From contig CABSIM010000026.1 in the NCBI GenBank assembly GCA_902477765.1, forward strand, positions 1 to 35,238: a stretch of DNA of 35,238 nt, in the 5' to 3' direction. Source of the DNA: an uncultured Clostridiaceae bacterium. GTDB taxonomy: Bacteria; Bacillota; Clostridia; Lachnospirales; Lachnospiraceae. A program made the position numbers and the translations under genes. Positions 32,738 through 35,238 of the stretch are shown piece by piece. A model generated the notes under the pieces. The model did not search any database and was not told the origin of the DNA. It saw only the letters and a list, made by a program, of their open reading frames with translations. The stretch's first letter is position 1. Every line of letters starts with the position of its first letter.

Positions 32738-34582
32738 TTACAATTCCGTGCCGATTTTGCTCAAAGATTCTTCAGAAGAGATTTTCTGATAATATTTTTT
32801 GGCATAACGGTACATGAGGATCGTATATTCACCAAATTCTTCCCCGAGACTGCTTTTGTATACGGCCCACAGACACCATAGAAATCCTCCGAGAGCCATG
32901 TAGGACCAGAATACCATCTTTTCCTCCGGACTGGCTTCCCGCCCGAGATAGATGTGGAGAAGCGTGTCCGCTTCATCTTCATTATAATAGGAATAGATTG
33001 CGCACATGCTCACATCGATCATGGGATCGCACATGCCTGCATACTCCCAGTCAATCAGGCGGACGGAGCCGTCAGGAAGAAACAGAAAGTTATCGCTGAC
33101 ACTGTCGATATGGGAAAGCACCTGGGGACGTTTCAGACGGTCAATCCGGTCCAGAAGCCGGTTCATATGTTCCCGGACATCCCCATAATCTTCAAAAAGA
33201 GTCCGCTCATAGCCCGAACAGAGAGACTCATAAAAACAGATCCGTTCCCGGATATCAAAGGAGTGATCCACACGGATCAGGGAATCGTGAAGACTCCTCA
33301 GCAGAGACATGCATCTGGAGACCTCATCCCAGTTTCTGGGATCCGATACCCGTGCGCCCTCGTAATATTCAGAAATTTTATAGCCGGAATCCCCGTCCAT
33401 ATAGATGACACGGTCGGTAATGCCAAGTCCCTGGATGGTATCATATACATTTTTTTCCTGTTTTCTGTTAATGAGAAGACCGGTTCCGGGTCCTGGAATC
33501 CGGCAGATGTAGTGCTGTCCGCGGACCTGAAAAAGAAAAGACTTGTTGGTCATGCCTGTTTTCAGGCACCGGATGTCCCGGATTTCCGCCTCGGGAACCT
33601 GAAAGACGCGGGACACCAGTTCCATGGCCTCATTGTTGGAGCGGTTCTGATAACTGCTGTCGAACAGGCGAAGTTCCTCCAGATTTTCAAATTCGTAAAC
33701 CTGATCCTCCGGCTGGCGGTTGATGTCCATTTCCGGAACAGGGAAGGCGGAGGAATCCGGCAGATGCTCTCTGACTGTTCCGTTGATCAGATCTGCAAGT
33801 ACCTGTTCCCAGTACATCTGTTCTGTACCAGGGGTATGGTAGTAAGCTTCCAGTACCGGGAAAAATGCATCCGAAAACTCCCTGGAGAAGTAGACCGGAC
33901 CATACATGACCCAGGAGTCCGCGCCGCCTACCCGGACTTTTGTGATGCGTTCCTTCTTATTAAAATCCAGGCACCACTCAGAAGTGGGACCTTCCATATA
34001 AACAGCAGAATACCAGGCGCCGCATTCATAACGGTGATACATGTTTTCCCTGAGCCAGTTATCGGAAGAAAGAAGGTATACATTTTTTCCCTTAAAGCAG
34101 CTGCGGGCGTGATATACCGTGGAAATGGTATTCTTGCTTCCATATTCGGGATTATAAAGCAGCTTCACCTGGTACTTGTCGATGAGATATTCAAATTTCT
34201 CCTTGAGATATCCGACGGCGATGGTAATATCAAAAATTCCGGCTTCATGAAGCTGGCGGATCTGCCGCTCAATCATCCGCTCGCCACGTACTTCCAGAAG
34301 GCCCTTGGGAGTTTCGAAAGTAAGAGGCACAAAACGGGATCCGAATCCGGCGGCCAGAATAACTGCCGCGTCCACAAGACAGGATTCCAGAAGATCCTTT
34401 CCCTTCTTTAATAAAGAATAGTTTCCGCTTTCGGAATCAAAAGACACCAGCTCCAGCTCCTGACATTCCCGCACCAGATGATTGCAGGTGCCGAGAGAAA
34501 GCTTCATGGCAGAAGCCAGCTCCCTCTGAGTAAGGGCCGGAGTTTCATAAATACACCGGCATAATAATTTGTAACGATCCAT
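32738..34582 (-). CDS. Winged-helix / CTP:phosphocholine cytidylyltransferase (LicC) / choline kinase (LicA) fusion
   Basis: A 614-residue three-part protein. Residues 1-65 are a winged helix of MarR-like type (ALTQRELASAMKLSLGTCNHL). About 72-290 is a nucleotidyltransferase with AVILAAGFGSRFVPLT and TPKGLLEVRGERMIERQI, as in LicC, which makes CDP-choline. About 325-600 is an aminoglycoside-phosphotransferase-fold kinase with LKTGMTNKSFLFQV and the catalytic SHIDSVSDNFL (HxD..N) and LIDWEYAG, as in LicA, which phosphorylates choline. The ATG at 34582 has AAAGGAGGT upstream. Together the activities take choline to CDP-choline for phosphocholine decoration of surface polymers. A LicD transferase and choline importer are not in the window. 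The head-group choline, rather than ethanolamine, is inferred. Confidence 0.9.
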   Translation of the reverse strand: MDRYKLLCRCIYETPALTQRELASAMKLSLGTCNHLVRECQELELVSFDSESGNYSLLKKGKDLLESCLVDAAVILAAGFGSRFVPLTFETPKGLLEVRGERMIERQIRQLHEAGIFDITIAVGYLKEKFEYLIDKYQVKLLYNPEYGSKNTISTVYHARSCFKGKNVYLLSSDNWLRENMYHRYECGAWYSAVYMEGPTSEWCLDFNKKERITKVRVGGADSWVMYGPVYFSREFSDAFFPVLEAYYHTPGTEQMYWEQVLADLINGTVREHLPDSSAFPVPEMDINRQPEDQVYEFENLEELRLFDSSYQNRSNNEAMELVSRVFQVPEAEIRDIRCLKTGMTNKSFLFQVRGQHYICRIPGPGTGLLINRKQEKNVYDTIQGLGITDRVIYMDGDSGYKISEYYEGARVSDPRNWDEVSRCMSLLRSLHDSLIRVDHSFDIRERICFYESLCSGYERTLFEDYGDVREHMNRLLDRIDRLKRPQVLSHIDSVSDNFLFLPDGSVRLIDWEYAGMCDPMIDVSMCAIYSYYNEDEADTLLHIYLGREASPEEKMVFWSYMALGGFLWCLWAVYKSSLGEEFGEYTILMYRYAKKYYQKISSEESLSKIGTEL

Positions 34583-34662
34583 AGGACCTCCTTTTAACAA
34601 GAGAATAAGGCAGTGACAGAAAAAAATATCTGGATCATAGCCATAGATTTCAGTTTAATATG

Positions 34663-34700
34663 ATGTTCAAAAAAACATAAGAACAAAAATATATGAACAT
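34663..34700. promoter_or_regulatory. Inverted repeat ATGTTCA / TGAACAT at the LicC-LicA promoter
   Basis: ATGTTCA (34663-34669) and TGAACAT (34694-34700), 24 bases apart; the second arm touches the -10 box of the minus-strand promoter. It could be an operator. The winged-helix part of the gene product itself is one candidate for binding. Confidence 0.35.
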
Positions 34701-34726
34701 TATAACATAAAAAAAGCGGAAGACAA
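34699..34726 (-). promoter_or_regulatory. Promoter of the LicC-LicA type gene
   Basis: Minus strand TTGTCT (complement of 34721-34726), a 16-base spacer and TATAAT (complement of 34699-34704), giving a leader of about 110 bases. Confidence 0.55.
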
Positions 34727-34939
34727 GAGGCTAAAAACCGGATTGTATGAAGACAAATACAATTTTTACCGAAAAGTGAAGAAGTGTAAAGATTATGTAA
34801 GAAAATGCACAGAGAAAAGTTATGGTATTTCTTAAGAATATGTATTATAATGCAACTGTATCCGAGGTACGGAGTACTTCAGAAGAGAAATCCAGATGGT
34901 TTGCTTCCAGTAAAAATCATCAAAATTTGTAAAAAACTA

Positions 34940-34968
34940 TTGATAATTTCTCTTATAAGAAGTATAAT
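34940..34968 (+). promoter_or_regulatory. Promoter of the secreted repeat protein
   Basis: TTGATA (34940-34945), a 17-base spacer and TATAAT (34963-34968), near consensus. Confidence 0.8.
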
Positions 34969-35031
34969 GACCTCGTAATGCAATTAGGAATTTCAAAGAA
35001 TTTCAAAAAGAAAAAGGAGAGTGCATTAACT

Positions 35032-35238
35032 ATGAGAAAGCAGATGAAAATCGCTGCAGTTGTTTCTGCAGCAGCTCTGTTAGCATTAGGCGCTTCCATC
35101 ACTTCTTTTGCTGCTCAGAAGGGCACCTGGAAGTATGAAGATGGCGAGTGGTACTGCTACGACAAGAACGGCGATGTATATGAGAATACCTTCTGCCTGA
35201 GCAACGGCAAGGAATTCTATGTTGGTGACGACGGAATG
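35032..35238 (+). CDS. Secreted cell-wall-binding repeat protein, N-terminal part (cut by window end)
   Basis: The 69 visible residues show a signal peptide (MRKQMKIAAVVSAAALLALG, then cleavage near SFAA at about residue 28) followed by repeat-like sequence GTWKYEDGEWYCYDKNGDVYENTFC and EFYVGDDGM, of the same aromatic type as the repeats of the GH25 protein. AAGGAG lies about 12 bases before the ATG. The strong promoter and codon choice (GCT, GTT, GGC) suggest high expression. The frame is open to the window edge; the rest of the protein and any catalytic domain are unseen. Confidence 0.85.
   Translation, partial: MRKQMKIAAVVSAAALLALGASITSFAAQKGTWKYEDGEWYCYDKNGDVYENTFCLSNGKEFYVGDDGM

Larger units (their letters stand above)
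34583..35031. other. 449-bp AT-rich divergent intergenic region
   Basis: It separates the LicC-LicA type gene (minus) from a secreted repeat protein (plus). It holds one promoter for the minus gene, one strong promoter for the plus gene, a second TATAAT at 34846-34851 with no good -35 box, and a hairpin GAGGTAC-gga-GTACTTC at 34864-34880. No open frame or known RNA family was recognised. Confidence 0.7.

Noticed and set aside
31153..32817. 554-codon plus-strand open frame opposite the GH25 lysozyme gene
   Set aside because: It is the mirror of a repetitive gene with uniform codon pattern. It has no ribosome site, domain or signal, and the minus-strand product is clearly a GH25 protein.
32954..34411. 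485-codon plus-strand frame opposite the LicC-LicA type gene
   Set aside because: It covers most of a well-supported gene, starts without a ribosome site and shows no recognisable motif.

Overview
The window looks like a chromosomal stretch from an anaerobic gut-type Firmicute, most likely a member of the Lachnospiraceae. This is inferred from gene content and style: a GSIII-type glutamine synthetase, a reverse-architecture rubrerythrin with a PerR-like regulator, Thr/Ala/Glu-rich lipoprotein linkers, strong AGGAGG ribosome binding sites, and proteins with choline-binding-type repeats. No rRNA, tRNA, CRISPR array, insertion sequence or phage gene was seen. Both ends cut through genes (trpS on the left, a repeat-containing secreted protein on the right).

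Layout. 1-6522 (+): the end of trpS, then an FAH-family enzyme, larB and larC (nickel-pincer cofactor synthesis), a GNAT acetyltransferase that reads in frame into a KDPG/KDPGal aldolase, and a 2-keto-3-deoxygalactonate kinase. This looks like a sugar-acid catabolic operon. 6550-9910 (+): a clear promoter with a perfect 14-bp palindrome drives a tripartite tricarboxylate (TTT) transporter, tctC-tctB-tctA, followed by a strong terminator and a LysR regulator (10072-10971). 10997-12822 (-): a MatC/SLC13-like permease and an HD-domain hydrolase. 13029-13886 (+): an AraC regulator with a GyrI-like sensor domain. 13988-15013 (-): reverse rubrerythrin and a PerR/Fur regulator, with AT-rich dyads upstream of both.

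15211-22570 (+) is the most unusual part. A 1615-residue protein joins an HD domain, a long helical-repeat region, a NadD-like nucleotidyltransferase domain, a GNAT-like region and a PRTase-like region. It is followed by a diverged malate/lactate-dehydrogenase-like protein and a two-part flavodoxin/FMN-reductase-like protein with a four-cysteine cluster. All three point to nucleotide or redox cofactors, and I know of no characterised system with this composition.

22580-25569 (-): feoB, feoA (ferrous iron uptake) and sfsA. 25755-30458 (+): thrC, a class II fructose-bisphosphate aldolase gene and glnN (GSIII), with promoters and terminators visible. 30583-34582 (-): a secreted GH25 lysozyme with about 15 choline-binding-type repeats, and a protein joining a winged helix, a LicC-like phosphocholine cytidylyltransferase and a LicA-like choline kinase. 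After a 449-bp divergent intergenic region, the window ends inside another secreted protein with the same repeat type. Together these suggest phosphocholine-decorated surface polymers and proteins that bind them.
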